Source: Zea mays (lineage: Eukaryota; Streptophyta; Magnoliopsida; Poales; Poaceae). From it: a stretch of DNA of 64,000 bases. Positions 11,733 through 23,965 of the stretch are shown here, piece by piece. Where the stretch lies: NCBI RefSeq assembly GCF_902167145.1, contig NC_050096.1, positions 85,122,683-85,186,682 on the forward strand, in the 5' to 3' direction. Positions within the stretch are counted from its first letter, which is position 1, and every line of letters starts with the position of its first letter. The notes beneath the pieces were generated by a model. It searched no databases. It saw nothing but the letters and a program-made list of their open reading frames with translations, and was not told where the DNA came from. A program made the position numbers and the translations under genes.

Positions 11733-13301
11733 TGTCGGCGTTTCGAGACCGGGGGGTCCCCGAGCCGACGAGTGAATGCGCTGCGTGCCCCAGCCCAGAT
11801 GGGTCGAGCGCGTGGGCGAGCGCGAAGGGGGGAGAGGCGAGGTGGCCGGAGACGGGCGTGAGAGAGGTGGAGATCCCGCGGCCTTCGTGTTCGTCCCGCG
11901 CCCAGGTCGGGTGCGCTTGCAGTAGGGGGGTTACAAGCGTCCACGCGGGTGAGGGAAGCGAGCGGCCCCAAGAGAGCGCCTGTCTCGTCCTCGTCTCCGT
12001 GCGGCCAACCTTTTCTAAGAAGGCCCTGGTCCTTCCTTTTATAGTCGTAAGGAGAGGATCCAGGTGTACAATGGGGGGTGTAGCAGAGTGCTACGTGTCT
12101 AGCGGAGAGAGAGCTAGCGCCCTAGGTACATGCCGATGTGGCAGCCGGAGAGGTCTTGGCACCTTGCTGGCGTGATGTCGTGGCTGTCGGAGGAGCAACG
12201 GAGCCTGGCGGAGGGACAGCTGTAGGAGCGGTCGAGTCCTTGCTGACGTTGCCTTGCTTCCGTAAGAGAGCTGAGAGCCGCCGTCGTCACAGAGCTTGTG
12301 GGGCGCCATCATTGCCCATCTGGAGGAGCTAGCCAGATGGGACGCCGGTCTTGTTCTTCGTGACCCGAGTCGGCTCGAGGTAGGATGATGATGGCGCTCC
12401 CTGTTGACGTGGCGGGCTCGTGCCCTAGGTCGGGCGACGTGGGGGTTCCTCCGAAGCCGGGGTCGAGTCTGTCTTCTGTGCCGAGGCTGAGCCCGAGCCC
12501 TCGGGTCGGGCGAGGCAGAGATTGTTCGGCCGAGGCCAGGGCGGAGTCCGAGCCCTGGGGTCGGGTGAAGCGGAGTTCGTCGTCTTCTGGGGCCGAGCCC
12601 GAGTCCGAGCCCTGGGGTCGGGCGGAGCGAAGTTCGCCGTCTTCCGGGTCTTAGCCCGAGTCCGAGCCCTGGGGTCGGGCGGAGCGGAGTTCGCCGTCTT
12701 CCGGGTCTTAGCCCGAGTCCGAGCCCTGGGGTCGGGCGGAGCGGAGTTCGCCGTCTTCCGGGTCTTAGCCCGAGTCCGAGCCCTGGGGTCGGGCGGAACG
12801 GAGTTTCCTATGGCGCCTTTGGCAGGGCCTGACTGCCTGTCAGACTCATTCTGTCGAGTGGCACTGCAGTCGGAGTGGCGCAGGCGGCGCTGTCCTTCTG
12901 TCAGACTGGTCAATGGAGCGGTGGAGTGACGGCGGTCACTTCGGCTCTGCCGGGGGGCGCGTGTCAAGATAAAGGTGTCAGGCCACCTTTGCGTTAAATG
13001 CTCCTGCAACCTGGTCAGTCGGCGCGGCGATTTAGTCAGGGTTGCTTCTAAGCGAAGCCAAGGCCTCGGGCGAGCCGGAGGTGTGTCCGCCGTTAAAAGG
13101 GGGGCCTCGGGCGAGACGGAAGTCTCTCGAGGTCGGCTGCCCTTGGCCGAGGCTAGGCTCGGGCGAAGCGTGATCGAGTCACTCGTGTGGACTGATCCCT
13201 GACTTAATCGTACCCATCAGGCCTTTGCAGCTTTATGCTGATGGGGGTTACCAGCTGAGAATTAGGCGTCTTGAGGGTACCCCTAATTATGGTCCCCGAT
13301 A
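11733..13301 (-). repeat. E1 3' LTR
   Basis: The LTR is 1569 bp. On the plus strand it begins TGTCGGCGTTTCGAG and ends GGTCCCCGATA, where the 5' LTR has CGACA; one C-to-T change has hit the terminus. It holds five units of a 57 bp tandem repeat, against seven in the 5' LTR. Confidence 0.92.
12547..12830. repeat. 57 bp tandem repeat in E1 3' LTR, five units
   Basis: The phrase GCCCTGGGGTCGGGCGGAGC recurs at 12552, 12609, 12666, 12723 and 12780, exactly 57 bp apart. Since 57 is a multiple of three, open frames with 19-residue repeats arise on both strands (12425-13009 minus, 12522-12929 plus). They are artefacts of the repeat. Confidence 0.9.
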
Positions 13302-13322
13302 GTAGCCCCCGAGCCTCGAAGG
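13302..13322 (-). other. E1 polypurine tract
   Basis: On the minus strand the bases just before the 3' LTR read GAGGCTCGGGGGCTAC. The same tract precedes the E2 LTR (35015) and the plus-strand Huck-like LTR (51455-51470), so the families share their plus-strand primer. Confidence 0.7.
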
Positions 13323-14029
13323 GAGTGTTAGCACTCGCTTGGAGGCTTTCGTCGCACTTTTTTGCAAGGGGACCAGCCTTTCTCGGTTGCACTTTGTTCC
13401 GGTGGGTGCGCGCGAGCGCACCCGCCGGGTGTAGCCCCCGAGGCCTCGGAGGAGTGGTTACACTCCTTCGAGGTCTTAATGCCTTGCGTAATGCTTCGGC
13501 TGGTCTGGTCGTTCCCTCATGCGAACTGGCCGTAGCCCGGGTGCGCGGTCGGGGCCCAAGCTCTCGGGCTGGTATGTTGACGCTGTCAACGGTTTGGCCG
13601 GAGCCGGGTTTGCGAGAGCAGCCCCCGAGCCTCCGCACAGGGCGAGAGGACGATCAGGGACAGACTCGGCTTTTTTACATACGCCCCTACGTTGCCTTTC
13701 CGCAAGGAGGAGGGGGGAGAGCGCCATGTTACCCTCGATGGGCACCGAACATGGTGTCTCCGGTGAGCTGCAAGCGGGTAATCCGAGTGGACGTCCGTGC
13801 CCCGTTCGTTGGGGGTCGGCTAGGGGCCCAGAGGCACGCCCAAAAGTACCTGCGGGTGATTTGCCGGACCCGGTCCCCTGGCGACGGGGTCCGAGGGCTC
13901 GATGCCTCCCTCCGATGGGATTCCGTTACAAGATCGTTCCCGCTGGTCTCGGAAATGTCCTAGGGTACCTCGGGAGCGCAGCCCGAGCCTCGGTTATGTA
14001 TCGAACGCACCCCTGGTCATCCCTCGCTC

Positions 14030-14250
14030 GGCGTCTGAGGCGACTGTGAACCCTTTGGGGGCCAGCCTTCGAACCCCTGATCAGTAATGGGCGCGGAGCC
14101 CGAGTAGCCTGAGGCGGCCATGGGGCCCTTCGGGGGGCTGGCCTTCGAACCCCTGACCAGTAGTGGGTGTCGGGCCCACGCGATCTGAGGCGACTGTTGA
14201 ACCCCTCGGAGGGCCAGCCTTCGAACCTCTGATCAGTAGGGGGGGCTCGG
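14030..14250 (-). repeat. three-unit 75-76 bp tandem repeat in the E1 3' non-coding part
   Basis: Three units share GCCTTCGAACCCCTGATCAGTA. TGATCA or TGACCA falls at 14078, 14154 and 14229. E2 (35748-35970) and the unrelated-family Huck-like copy (50531-50745) have the same triplet in the same place relative to the LTR. Confidence 0.8.
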
Positions 14251-15104
14251 AGCCCGGTTCCTTCACAGAGAAGGATCCCTTCCGGGGTATCCCCCTTTCC
14301 CGGTCCCTGTTGCAAGAGATAGAGAAAGAGGAAAAAGGAAAAGGATACGAAATCGAACGACGTGGCGTACCTTTTTTGACGCGGTTATTACGGCGAAGGC
14401 GAAGCGTCGTCCGCTTCTCCTGCCAGAGTCGCCGCCTGCCCGCCGCGGAGTTAATGCGACGGGGCGAGTGGTTGGCGGGGCGGCCGTTACGCGTGCGCGA
14501 GCCGTTCGAGGAACGGATCACGGGTGCTCCGTCTTCACGCTGTGGGAGGAGGCCCTCTTGCTGTCCCAGGATGGGACGTGAGCCTGGCTGACGACGTGAC
14601 TGCTGCGCCCGCCCGCCTGCCACCGCCATTACTGCCGGCCCACTTTCGCCCGCTTTGACCATCGCGCCAGGCTGGCGCTGCTGGGTCGTGCTCTGGGTTG
14701 CTTCGAGTCGCAGCATAGGCTCCGCAACCGAAGAGGTGCGATGGGGGCACAAGTGGCGGAGTGGTTGCTTGCATGCAGCAACTGGTGCGCTGGTTGCGCG
14801 ACGTGTGGGCCTGGGCCTCCAAGCCGGCGCGTCAGAAGTCGGAGAAGCGCGTCCACCTGGCGCGGTTGCATGCCGCCTGCATGGCTGCCCGCCCCTCCCG
14901 CCCGTTGGTCTGGGCGAAAGTGGGGAATCGCTTGCAACCGCTGGGCGGTTGTGTGCGCCGCGCGCGGCGGTTTGGCTTCTTCTGCTTCTGAGTCGGTTTG
15001 CGTGACATGCGGGACCCAGCCCTCGTGCCGCAGGGGAGGGCCTTGGAGCGTGTCGGAGAAGACTCGGCCCGTGGCGTTTGGGGGCGCACGTAGGGAGAGT
15101 CGCC

Positions 15105-15112
15105 TTTAAAAG
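15105..15112 (+). promoter_or_regulatory. TATA-like box of the E1 antisense ORF
   Basis: TTTAAAAG stands 35 bp upstream of an ATG on the plus strand, opposite to the gag-pol direction. E2 has the same box at about 36818-36825 before the same ATG. No other promoter evidence is visible. Confidence 0.4.
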
Positions 15113-15139
15113 GAGGGCGACCCCTTTCGGAAGGCAACC

Positions 15140-15939
15140 ATGTCTTCTCCCTCCCTTATGCGTCGCGTCTTTCCATCTTCCAAGCCCCCGGATGGGGGGT
15201 ACCCGCCGTCTTTCTGCCTCCTCGTCGGAGGAACGCAACTCCGTGGGAGTTGGTACCTTTCAGCCATCATTCGGCTTCAAGGATTTTCATCAGCTGGCCC
15301 GGCTGTACCCCCACGCCGGTGGTCACCCAAGATGGTGGCCACCAGTTTCTGGGTGGGGAAGAGCAAGCCGGGCTGCGATATTGGTCCCACCCTCAGCTTC
15401 AAGGATGTTCATCATCCTCGCTGGGGTGGGGCCCAGGCTGAGCCGGCGCTCTACCTCCCGCGTGGGTCTGCGGGTCGCCCTCTCCCGCGACGTTCGAGGG
15501 AGGAGGCGCCCACTGGCCCTGCGGGCGGCGCGGACTTGGACAACGTGGGGCTGATCGACGGCGGGCGTCGTCACCTCCAGCGTGTCGGAGTCGTCGGCTT
15601 GGCTCCCGGCGGCCCCTCCTGCCGGGGGGGGGGGGGGGGCGGCTGCCGCGCCGTGAGCACGGGAGGACCACCCACGATGCCGCGCACTGCTAGGGCGGCG
15701 TTCGTGTTCTGGGGTGGTCCTGCTTTTGCACCGGGATGGCGCCCTCCGACAGAGGCCGGCGCCCCACTTGTCTGGGAGGATTTGAGTGGGGATCTGCCGG
15801 GGGGCCGGCGGCCCCCGCTATCAGCGCCGAGGCGGAGGCGGCTCGAGAAGTCCCCGTCGCCGACGGGATCATTGCCACCATCCGCGCCCCGGGCCTCCGG
15901 TTCTTCGCACTTGTCCTCGCCCCTCGAGCGTCGGCGTGA
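15140..15939 (+). pseudogene. E1 antisense ORF between integrase and 3' LTR, frameshifted
   Basis: This is a plus-strand ORF opposite to gag-pol. It starts MSSPSLMRRVFPSSKPPDGG in a good initiation context (GGCAACCATGTC). Its first ~95 codons align without indels to E2 36853-37140. In E1 a run of 16 G at 15624-15639 shifts the frame. The C-terminal part (AREVPVADGIIATIRAPGLR, ending APRASA) then reads in another frame and stops at 15939. In E2 both parts are joined in one frame. I recognise no domain. Extra ORFs, some antisense (gene23 of Grande), are known in Tat elements. Differences between the copies are mostly replacement changes, so there is no sign of purifying selection in this pair. 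Confidence 0.5.
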
Positions 15940-16289
15940 GCGAGGGCAAGATCGCAGCAGCGCCCACCCTGAGGCCCGCGCTGCTGCGGCTCGGCCACTC
16001 GGGGCGGGAGTCGTTGTCGTCGTAGTCGGAGCAGGCGGCGGCGAGCCGCTCGTCAGTCTTCTGTCGCTCCGCAGGCCTTCCCCGTGAAGTGGGGTCGTTC
16101 GTACCTGCGGAGGGGGAACCGGAGGTCCGTTTGTAATGGCACTTCGAATGCCAGTGTTTTTGTTCATTATGGCTGTCGAGGCCTGAACATGTATGTAATT
16201 TCGGCACGGAGCCGTGTTTTTTCCTCACTTTCGAGCACTAATTCTCGCCTGTTGATTATCTGAACCGCTTCACCAAGCGTGAGTCGCCC

Positions 16290-17185
16290 CGTGTCAAGGT
16301 GACGAGTGAGGTATCCATATCCCGGAGGCGTAGGAATCCCTCGGCTCGATCGGCCTTGTTGCCTGAGGCTCCTCTAGCTTAGTTAAAGGGACCCCTTGGC
16401 CGCTCTTCGATGAGCCGAGGCCAGGGGTAGCGATATCAATACGAACAGAGGCGGAGTTGGCTCGAAAATGGGAACCTGGTTGGCCGGAGCCGAGCCGGGT
16501 TGCCCATCAGCGGGGCTCGTCGTCGGAGTCGATGACCCGAGGCCTCGGGTCGGGCTGGCACCCTTGGAAGATGCTTGGCCGAGGCCCCAGGGGTAACTGG
16601 CCGAGCCGCCTGCTCGGGCCGGATTCCCGGAGGAGTCCCTGGGCCGCGTCGCCGCCCGAGGCTGGGTCGGACCTTGCTGAAGGCGTCGTCGATGCCGAGG
16701 GTGCTACAGCCCCCTTCAGCGTGAAGACCCGAGCCTGCAGGATCAGATTGTCTCGTAGCGTGTGCCTTCTGCGGCCGCCGAGGCCAGAAAACGCACCTTC
16801 GCTTCGTTGTAAAGCCGCGTCTCCTTTTCCTCTTATTTCGAGCATCTGGACTTTCCGTCGGTAACAGGGATGTTTGTGTGGGCGAGAGTTGCTTCTCGCG
16901 GAAGGTGATGAGTGAGGTATCCGTATCCCAGAGGCGTGGGAGTCCCTCGGCTCGGTCGGCCTTGCCGCTTACGCGTACTTTCGCCCGCCCATGAGGCCCT
17001 GTCACCGATTCAGTCGAGAAGGCTTGAAGGACCGTCTTGGCAGAAGAGCTTCCGAACGTGAAGACTTGTTCGGTCTGCGGAATCACTTTATCCGAACGCG
17101 AGTTACTTATCGCAGAAGGTGATGAGTGAGGTATCCGTATCCCGGAGGCGTAGGAGTCCCTCGGCTCGGTCGGCCTTGGCTGCTT
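16290..17185 (-). repeat. block repeated three times in the E1 3' non-coding part
   Basis: A block of about 70 bp, with GAGTGAGGTATCC, CGGAGGCGTAGGAGTCC and TCGGCTCGGTCGGCCTTG, occurs at about 16300-16367, 16898-16966 and 17115-17185. E2 keeps the same three copies (38001-38070, 38655-38722, 38866-38935). The region otherwise has no gene on the minus strand. Confidence 0.75.
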
Positions 17186-17409
17186 ACGTGTACTCCGTCG
17201 TTTCCAGGATCCGCTTTTCGAAGTAGTCAAAAAGCACGAAAGAAATTCTGCTAAAAAGAGATCCTTTTTCGAGGAAAATTTCGACGCAGAGGGGGTCTCC
17301 CCCCTTTTAGCCCCCGAGGGAGGGTCGGGCTTTGCCGAGGCAAGGCCGACCCTTCCTTGATGACTAAACTTTGCGTGGATGCGAGGTATATGAACAACTT
17401 GAAAACATC

Positions 17410-18857
17410 TTAAGGGTAGAAGCGACGTAGCTGTTTGATGTTCCAAGCGTTGCCGTAGATCTCGCCTTGATTGTTGGCCAGCTTGTATGTTCCGGGCTTC
17501 AGAACTTTGGCGATGACGAATGGCCCCTCCCAGGGGGGCGAGAGTTTGTGCCTTCCCCGGGCGTCTTGCCGCAGTCGAAGCACCAGGTCGCCAACCTGGA
17601 AGTCTCGGGGCCGGACCCCTCGGGCGTGGTAGCGTCGCAGGGACTGCTGGTACCGCGCCGAGTGTAGTAATGCCCTGTCCCGAGCCTCCTCCAGCTGGTC
17701 CAGCGATTCTTCTCGGCTAGCTTGGTTGCTTTGATCGGTGTAGGCCCTCGTCCTCGGGGAGCCGTATTCCAGGTCAGTGGGCAAGATAGCTTCGACCCCG
17801 TAGACCAGAAAAAACGGTGTGAAACCCGTGGCACGACTCGGCGTCGTCCTTAGGCTCCAGACCACCGAGGGGAGTTCCTTCATCCATCGCTTGCCGAACT
17901 TGTTGAGGCCGTTGTAGATCCGAGGCTTGAGCCCTTGTAGAATCATGTCGTTGGCACGCTCTACTTGCCCATTCGACATGGGATGAGCCACGGTGGCCCA
18001 GTCCACCCGGATGTGGTGATCCTCGCAAAAATCCAAGAATTTTTTGCCGGTGAACTGGGTACCGTTGTCGGTGATGATGGAGTTCGGGACCCTGAAGCGA
18101 TGGATGATGTTGGTGAAGAACGCCACCGCCTGCTCGGACCTGATGCTGTTCAGGGGTCGGACCTTGATCCACTTGGAGAATTTGTCGATGGCGACCAGCA
18201 GGTGCGTGTAGCCCCCGGGCGCCTTCTGCAAGGGACCGACGAGGTCCAGACCCCATACAGCGAAGGGCCAGGTGATGGGTATCGTCTGCAGAGCCTGAGC
18301 GGGCAGGTGGGTCTGCTTCGCATAGAATTGGCACCCTTCGCAGGTGCGGACAATTCTAGTGGCGTCAGCCACCGCCGTTGGCCAGTAGAAACCTTGTCGG
18401 AAGGCATTCCCGACAAGGGCTCGAGGCGCTGCATGATGGCCGCAAGCCCCCGAGTGTATTTCTTGCAGGAGTTCCTGACCTTCGGCGATGGAGATGCATC
18501 GCTGGAGGATGCCCGAGGGGCTCCGGTGGTAGAGCTCCTCCTCGTCGCCCAGCAAGACGAATGACTTGGCGCGTCGCGCTACCCGCCGAGCCTCGGCTTG
18601 GTCGAGGGGTAGCTCTCCCTGGCGGAGATATCGCAGGTACGGGGCCTGCCAATTTCGATCAGGCGTGGCCCCGCTCTCCTCCTCCTCGACGTCCAGTACC
18701 TCGGCCTCGGGGGCCGAGGGTTCCTCGGGCTGAGCCGAGGGTGCCTCGGGCCGAGCCGAGGGCGCCTCGGGCTGAGCCGAGGGTGCCTCGGGCTCGGGCG
18801 CGTCGTCGATCTTGACGGAGGGTTGATGCAGATCCCGGGAGAAGACGTCCGGGGGAC
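17410..18857 (-). pseudogene. E1 pol: RNase H-integrase linker and integrase
   Basis: The integrase inserts the DNA copy into the host genome. The first part (18857-18700) is a Pro/Glu/Ala linker built from 27 bp tandem repeats. The zinc-binding region follows (ELLQEIHSGACGHH, then RTCEGCQFYAK). The catalytic core shows the DDE residues in VWGLDLVGPL, SIITDNGTQFTG and NGQVERAN. The C-terminal part ends NIKQLRRFYP at 17410. The frame differs from the RT frame because one base is missing near 18857, compared with E2 at 40605. The integrase itself is open from the linker to its natural stop. It belongs to the gag-pol polyprotein and has no start of its own. Confidence 0.85.
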
Positions 18858-20672
18858 CGTCGTTCGCCCCGAGGCTATTTTAGCCAGCTCGTCTGCAGTC
18901 TCGTTGTAGCGCCGAGCGATGTGGTTGAGCTCGAGCCCGAAGAACTTGTCTTCCAGGCGTCGAACCTCATCGCAGTAGGCCTCCATCTTCGGGTCGCGGC
19001 AGTGGGAGTTCTTCATGACTTGGTCGATGACGAGCTGCGAATCACCGCGAGCGTCGAGGCGTCTGACCCCTAGCTCGATGGCGATCCGCAACCCGTTGAC
19101 CAGAGCTTCGTACTCGGCCACATTGTTGGACGCCGGAAAATGGAGTCGTAGCACATAGCGCAGGTGCTCTCCGAGGGGCGAGATGAAGAGCAGGCCCGCG
19201 CCGGCTCCCGTGTTCATTAGCGACCCGTCGAAAAACATGGTCCAGAGCTCCGGTTGGATCGGAGCCGTTGGCAGCTGGGTGTCGACCCATTCGGCCACGA
19301 AGTCCGCCAACACCTGGGACTTGATGGCCTTCCGAGGGGCGAACGAGATCGTTTCGCCCATGATTTCCACTGCCCACTTTGCGATCCTGCCGGAGGCCTC
19401 TCGACACTGGATGATCTCCCCCAGGGGGAAGGATGACACCACAGTTACCGGATGAGACTCGAAGTAGTGTCGTAACTTCCGCCTCGTCAGGATCACTGCA
19501 TACAACAGCTTCTGAACTTGTGGGTAGCGGATCCTGGTCTCGGACAGTACTTCGCTGACGAAGTAGACTGGCCTCTGAACGGGCAGCGCATGCCCTTTCT
19601 CTTGCCTCTCGACCACAATCGCGGCGCTGACCACCTGAGTGGTGGCGGCGACGTAGACCAAGAGGGCTTCTCCATCAGCTGGGGGCACCAGGACAGGCGC
19701 CTTTATAAGGAGCGCCTTCAGGTTCTCGAGGGCTTCCTCGGCCTCAGGGGTCCAAGCGAAACACTCGGTCTTCCTTAAGAGGAGGCACAGAGGCAGACCT
19801 CTTTCGCCGAGGCGTGAGATGAAGCGGCTCAGGGCCGCGAGGCATCCCATGACCCTCTGTACGCCTTTTAAGTCCTTGATGGGTCCCATGCTGGTGATGG
19901 CTGCGATCTTCTCCGGGTTGGCTTCGATGCCTCGCTCGGAGACGATGAACCCCAGGAGCATGCCCCGGGGCACCCCGAAGACACACTTCTCAGGATTGAG
20001 GTTGACTCCTTTCGCCTTGAGACACCAGAATGTCCCCTCAAGGTCGGAGAGGAGGTCGGAAGCCTTCCTTGTCTTGACTACGATGTCATCGACGTAGGCC
20101 TCGACTGTGCGACCGATGTGTTCGCCGAACACATGGTTCATGCACCGTCGGTACGTCGCGCCCGCATTCCTCAAACCGAACGGCATGGTGACATAACAGT
20201 ACATGCCGAACGGTGTGATGAAAGAAGTCGCGAGCTGGTCGGACTCTTTCATCCGGATCTGGTGATACCCTGAGTAGGCATCGAGGAAGGACAGGGTTTC
20301 GCACCCAGCGGTGGAATCCACGATTTGATCGATGCGAGGCAGAGGGTAGGGAACCTTCGGACATGCTTTGTTGAGACCAGTATAGTCTACACACATCCGC
20401 CATTTCCCCCCTTTCTTCCTCACAAGCACAGGGTTGGCAAGCCATTCGGGATGGAATACCTCTTTGATGAACCCTGCCGCCATTAGCTTGTGGATCTCCT
20501 CGCCCATCACTCTGCGCTTCTCCTCGTCGAATCGACGCAGAGGCTGCCTGACGGGTCGGGCTCCGGCCCGAATATCCAGCGAGTGCTCGGCGACATCCCT
20601 CGGTATGCCGAGCATGTCCGAGGGACTCCACGCAAAGACGTCGGCGTTTGCGCGGAGAAAGTCGACGAGCAC
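18858..20672 (-). pseudogene. E1 pol: reverse transcriptase, RNase H and archaeal-type RNase H
   Basis: This makes the DNA copy of the element RNA. Counting from the Met at 20672, the RT has RKKGGKWRMCVDYTGLN near residues 85-101, FLDAYSGYHQ near 129 and the catalytic YVDD at about 193-196. A degenerate RNase H follows near 335-400. A second RNase H of archaeal type starts at FDGS (about 481), with NNVAEYEAL, GDSQLVIDQ and ADELA carrying the acidic residues. Two RNase H domains are typical of the Tat lineage. Upstream, an in-frame TAG at 20679-20681 separates it from protease. Downstream the frame is lost at about 18857. Confidence 0.88.
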
Positions 20673-20678
20673 TGCTTC

Positions 20679-20681
20679 CTA
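20679..20681 (-). other. in-frame TAG between protease and RT
   Basis: The minus strand reads AAA TAG GAA GCA GTG. Protease and RT are in the same frame on both sides of this TAG. E2 has the same AAATAGGAAGCA at 42430-42432, with one extra A before it. It is either a nonsense change inherited by both copies or a family feature that limits pol by readthrough. Confidence 0.7.
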
Positions 20682-21811
20682 TTTGGGGTCGAGCCCGGAC
20701 CCAATCCGGATCTGCTTGGAGGTGTCACCGTTGGGGTCGAGAGGGACGGCCTTAACCGTCTCCGCTGGCTCGAAGTTGCCGGCGTGACGCTTCACGTCTG
20801 GCACCTCCCTGGAGAGGTTCTCCAGGTCGGCGATGAGGGCCTCGGACTCGGTGAGGGCCTCGGCGTACTCCACGCACTCCACGTCGCATTCGAACGCGTG
20901 TTTGTACGTGGGGCCGACGGTGATGACCCCGTTGGGGCCCGGCATCTTGAGCTTCAAGTAGGTGTAGTTGGGGACGGCCATGAACTTCGCGTAGCATGGC
21001 CTCCCCAGTACAGCGTGGTAGGTTCCTCGGAACCCGACCACCTCGAACGTCAGGGTCTCCCTTCGGAAGTTGGAGGGCGTTCCGAAGCAGACGGGGAGGT
21101 CGAGTCGCCCGAGGGGCTGGACGCGCTTCCCAGGTACGATCCCGTGGAAGGGCGCGGCGCCTGCCCGGACGGAGGACAGATCGACGCGCAGGAGCTTGAG
21201 GGTCTCGGCGTAGATGATGTTGAGGCAGCTGCCCCCATCCATCAGGACCTTGGTGAGCCTGACGTTGCCAATGACAGGGTCGACGACGAGCGGGTATTTC
21301 CCCGGGCTCGGCACGTGGTCGGGGTGATCGGCCTGGTCGAAGGTGATGGGCTTGTCGGACCAGTCTAGGTAGACTGGCGCCGCCACCCTCACCGAGCAGA
21401 CCTCCCGGCGCTCTTGCCTGCGATGCCGAGCCGAGGCATTCGCCGCATGCCCACCGTAGATCATGAAGCAGTCGCGGACCTCAGGGAACTCTCCTGCTTG
21501 GTGATCTTCGTTCTTGTCGTCGTCGCGGGCCCTGCCACCCTCGGCGGGTGGCCCGGCCCTGTGGAAGTGACGCCGAAGCATGATGCACTCCTCGAGGTGT
21601 GCTTGACGGGCCCCTGATGGTAGGGGCACGGCTCCTTGAGCATCTTGTCGAAGAGGTTAGCACCTCCGGGGGGCTTCCGAGGGTTTTTGTACTCGGCGGC
21701 GGCGACAAGGTCCGCGTCAGCGGCGTCGCGTTTCGATTGCGACTTCTTCCTGCCTTTCTTCTTGGCGCCGCGCGGAGTAGACGCCTCGGGAGCCTCTTCC
21801 GATGGGCGGCC
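20682..21811 (-). pseudogene. E1 gag C-terminal end and aspartic protease
   Basis: The protease cleaves the polyprotein. The frame from about 21811 carries a Cys/His cluster (HLEECIMLRRHF region; CPYHQGP in E2) that resembles a gag zinc knuckle. A retropepsin-like domain follows with the active site VLMDGGSCLNIIYAETL and the closing GFRGTYHAVLGRPCYAKF. DGGS in place of the usual D-S/T-G is common in Tat proteases. A spacer of ~110 residues leads to the TAG at 20679. A one-base loss near 21811, relative to E2, puts this part out of frame with gag. Confidence 0.8.
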
Positions 21812-23925
21812 TGGGGCTGCTTGTCCTTTCGGAAGATAGCCTCAACCGCCTCCTGGCCAGAGGCGAACTTGGTGGCGATGTCCATCAGCTCGCTCGCCCT
21901 GGTGGGGGTCTTGCGACCCAGCTTGCTCACCAGGTCGCGGCAAGTGGTGCCAGCGAGGAACGCGCCGATGACATCCGAGTCGGTGATGTTGGGCAGCTCA
22001 GTGCGCTGCTTCGAGAATCGCCGGATGTAGTCCCGGAGCGACTCTCCCGGCTGTTGCCGGCAGCTTCGAAGGTCCCAGGAATTCCCGGGGCGCACGTATG
22101 TGCCCTGGAAATTGCCGGCGAAGGCTTGGACCAAGTCGTCCCAGTTGGAGATCTGCCCTGGAGGCAGGTGTTCCAACCAGGCGCGAGCAGTGTCGGAGAG
22201 GAACAGGGGGAGGTTACGGATGATGAGGTTGTCGTCGTCCGTTCCACCCAGTTGGCAGGCCAGGCGGTAGTCCGCGAGCCACAGTTCCGGTCTCGTTTCC
22301 CCCGAGTACTTCGTGATAGTAGTCGGGGGTCGGAACCGGGTCGGGAACGGCGCCCGTCGGATGGCCCGACTGAAGGCCTGCGGACCGGGTGGTTCGGGCG
22401 AGGGACTCCGATCCTCCCCGCTGTCGTAGCGTCCCCCACGCCTGGGGTGGTGGCCTCGGCGCACCCTTTCGTCGAGGTGGGCCCGACGGTCGCGTCGATG
22501 GTGTTCGTTGCCGAGGTGGCCCGGGGCCGCAGGCGCGGTGTTGCGCGTGCGCCCGGTGTAGACCGAGGCTTCCCGCATGAACCGGGAAGTCGCGGCATGA
22601 GGTTCCGAGGGGTATCCCTGCCTTCGGGAGGCAGTGCTCTCGGCCCGTCGGGCCGCAGCGCCTTCCAGGAGATTCTTGAGCTCTCCCTGGATTCGCCGAC
22701 CCTCGGTGGTTGATGGCTCCGGCATCGCGCGGAGGAGCATCGCTGCGGCTGCCAGGTTCTGACCAACCCCGCTGGATGCGGGCGGCGGCCTGACCCTGAC
22801 ATCGTTGACGACGCGGTGCTGGAGACCCTGGGGCAGGTGACGTATTTCTCCGGCCGGGGGTTGGCCCGCCCATACCTGCCCGACGTCCCGGCGGATCGTC
22901 TCAAGCGCTCCTGTTCCCTCGTCGAGCCTGGCCTACGCCCCGCGGACTTGCTCGAGCTGTGGGTCGTGACCCTCCGCCGGAACGGGGACCACAGCTAGCT
23001 CTCGCGGGATGTCGGCGCGAGGCGCGGGCCTAGGAAAGTCACCGTCCTCCGGCATGCCAAGATGGTTGCCTTCAGAGGGATCCCCCAGCTCAACGTGGAA
23101 ACATTCGCGGCTTGGGCCGCAGCCCTCGTCGTCGAGGCTGCGGCTTCCGTCGGAACAGTCGGAGAGGCAGTAGTCACATGCGGTCATGAAGTCCCGCATG
23201 GCACTGGGGTTGCCAAGTCCAGAGAAATCCCAACAGATGCTAGGATCGTCATCCTCCTCGGACCCGGAGGGCCCATAGGTCGAGACGTCCGTCAACCGGT
23301 CCCAAGGCGACCGCATACGAAACCCCAGTGGGGTTGCACTCGCCTCAATGAGGGCGCCCGCCAAAGCGAAGTCGCTTGGCGGGTTGAGGCCGAGTCGAAA
23401 TGACGTAAGATGGGAGTTAGTCGGTACCTTTTGGTCGACGCAGGGCGACGTAGTCACATCGGGGACTGGTTGCACCGTCATCTCAGGTACGAGGGCGACG
23501 TCCTGCAGGCTCCTCACGAGTGTGCCGGCGTCGTCCACTTGCTCGGGATCAGCGTGTCGCGGGGTGACGGCGCTTGCCTTCGTCTCGAACGCGAGGTCGA
23601 CGCCCGGCGCGCCTTCCGTCGGGGCGCTGGGGACGTCGATTCGCCCGACAGCCGACGAAGCGCGGCCTCCCGCTTGGCCTTGGTTGCCCCGCCTCCTCCT
23701 CCGTTGGCGGGGGAGAGGACGGGACGAGCTCGAACGCTGTTCTTCCACCGCGCGGGGAAGATGTCGCCGATTCCGCCGCCGGCGGGCGGGTTGTCGGCCG
23801 CCATTGTCGTTGTCGCGCGGCGGTGGGAGAAGTATCATGTCGTAGCTGCCGTCGAAGGACATGAACTCAAGGCTCCCGAAACGGAGCACCGTCCCGGGCC
23901 GGAGAGGTTGCTGAAGACTGCCCAT
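21812..23925 (-). pseudogene. E1 gag, one TAG and a 3' frameshift
   Basis: Gag forms the particle that packages the element RNA. The start MGSLQQPLRPGTVLRFGSLEF at 23925 is shared with E2 (45679) and lies 60 bp after the LTR. The N-terminal ~330 residues are basic and disordered. TAG at 22933-22935 replaces a CAG found in E2. The same frame then continues through MLLRAMPEPS to the capsid-like domain (ELWLADYRLACQLGG, ARAWLEHLPPGQISNWDDL, LRDYIRRFSKQRTELP), typical of retrotransposon gag. The frame is lost at about 21811 by a missing C. Without the TAG and the deletion it would be fused to protease. Confidence 0.85.
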
Positions 23926-23965
23926 CTGGAGCTTGACGGGAAGTTGTTCGTCAGCACGCAGCAGG

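Noticed and set aside
12425..13009. Long ORF with 19-residue repeats in the E1 LTR, with similar ORFs at 24344-25375 and 33855-34316
   Set aside because: The 56-57 bp DNA repeat makes open frames on both strands. They lie in LTRs, have no motif, and change with unit number.
14081..15238. 385-residue minus-strand ORF in the E1 3' part
   Set aside because: GC-rich frame without motifs. It overlaps the triplet repeat, and the match in E2 (35978-36717) is broken into short pieces.
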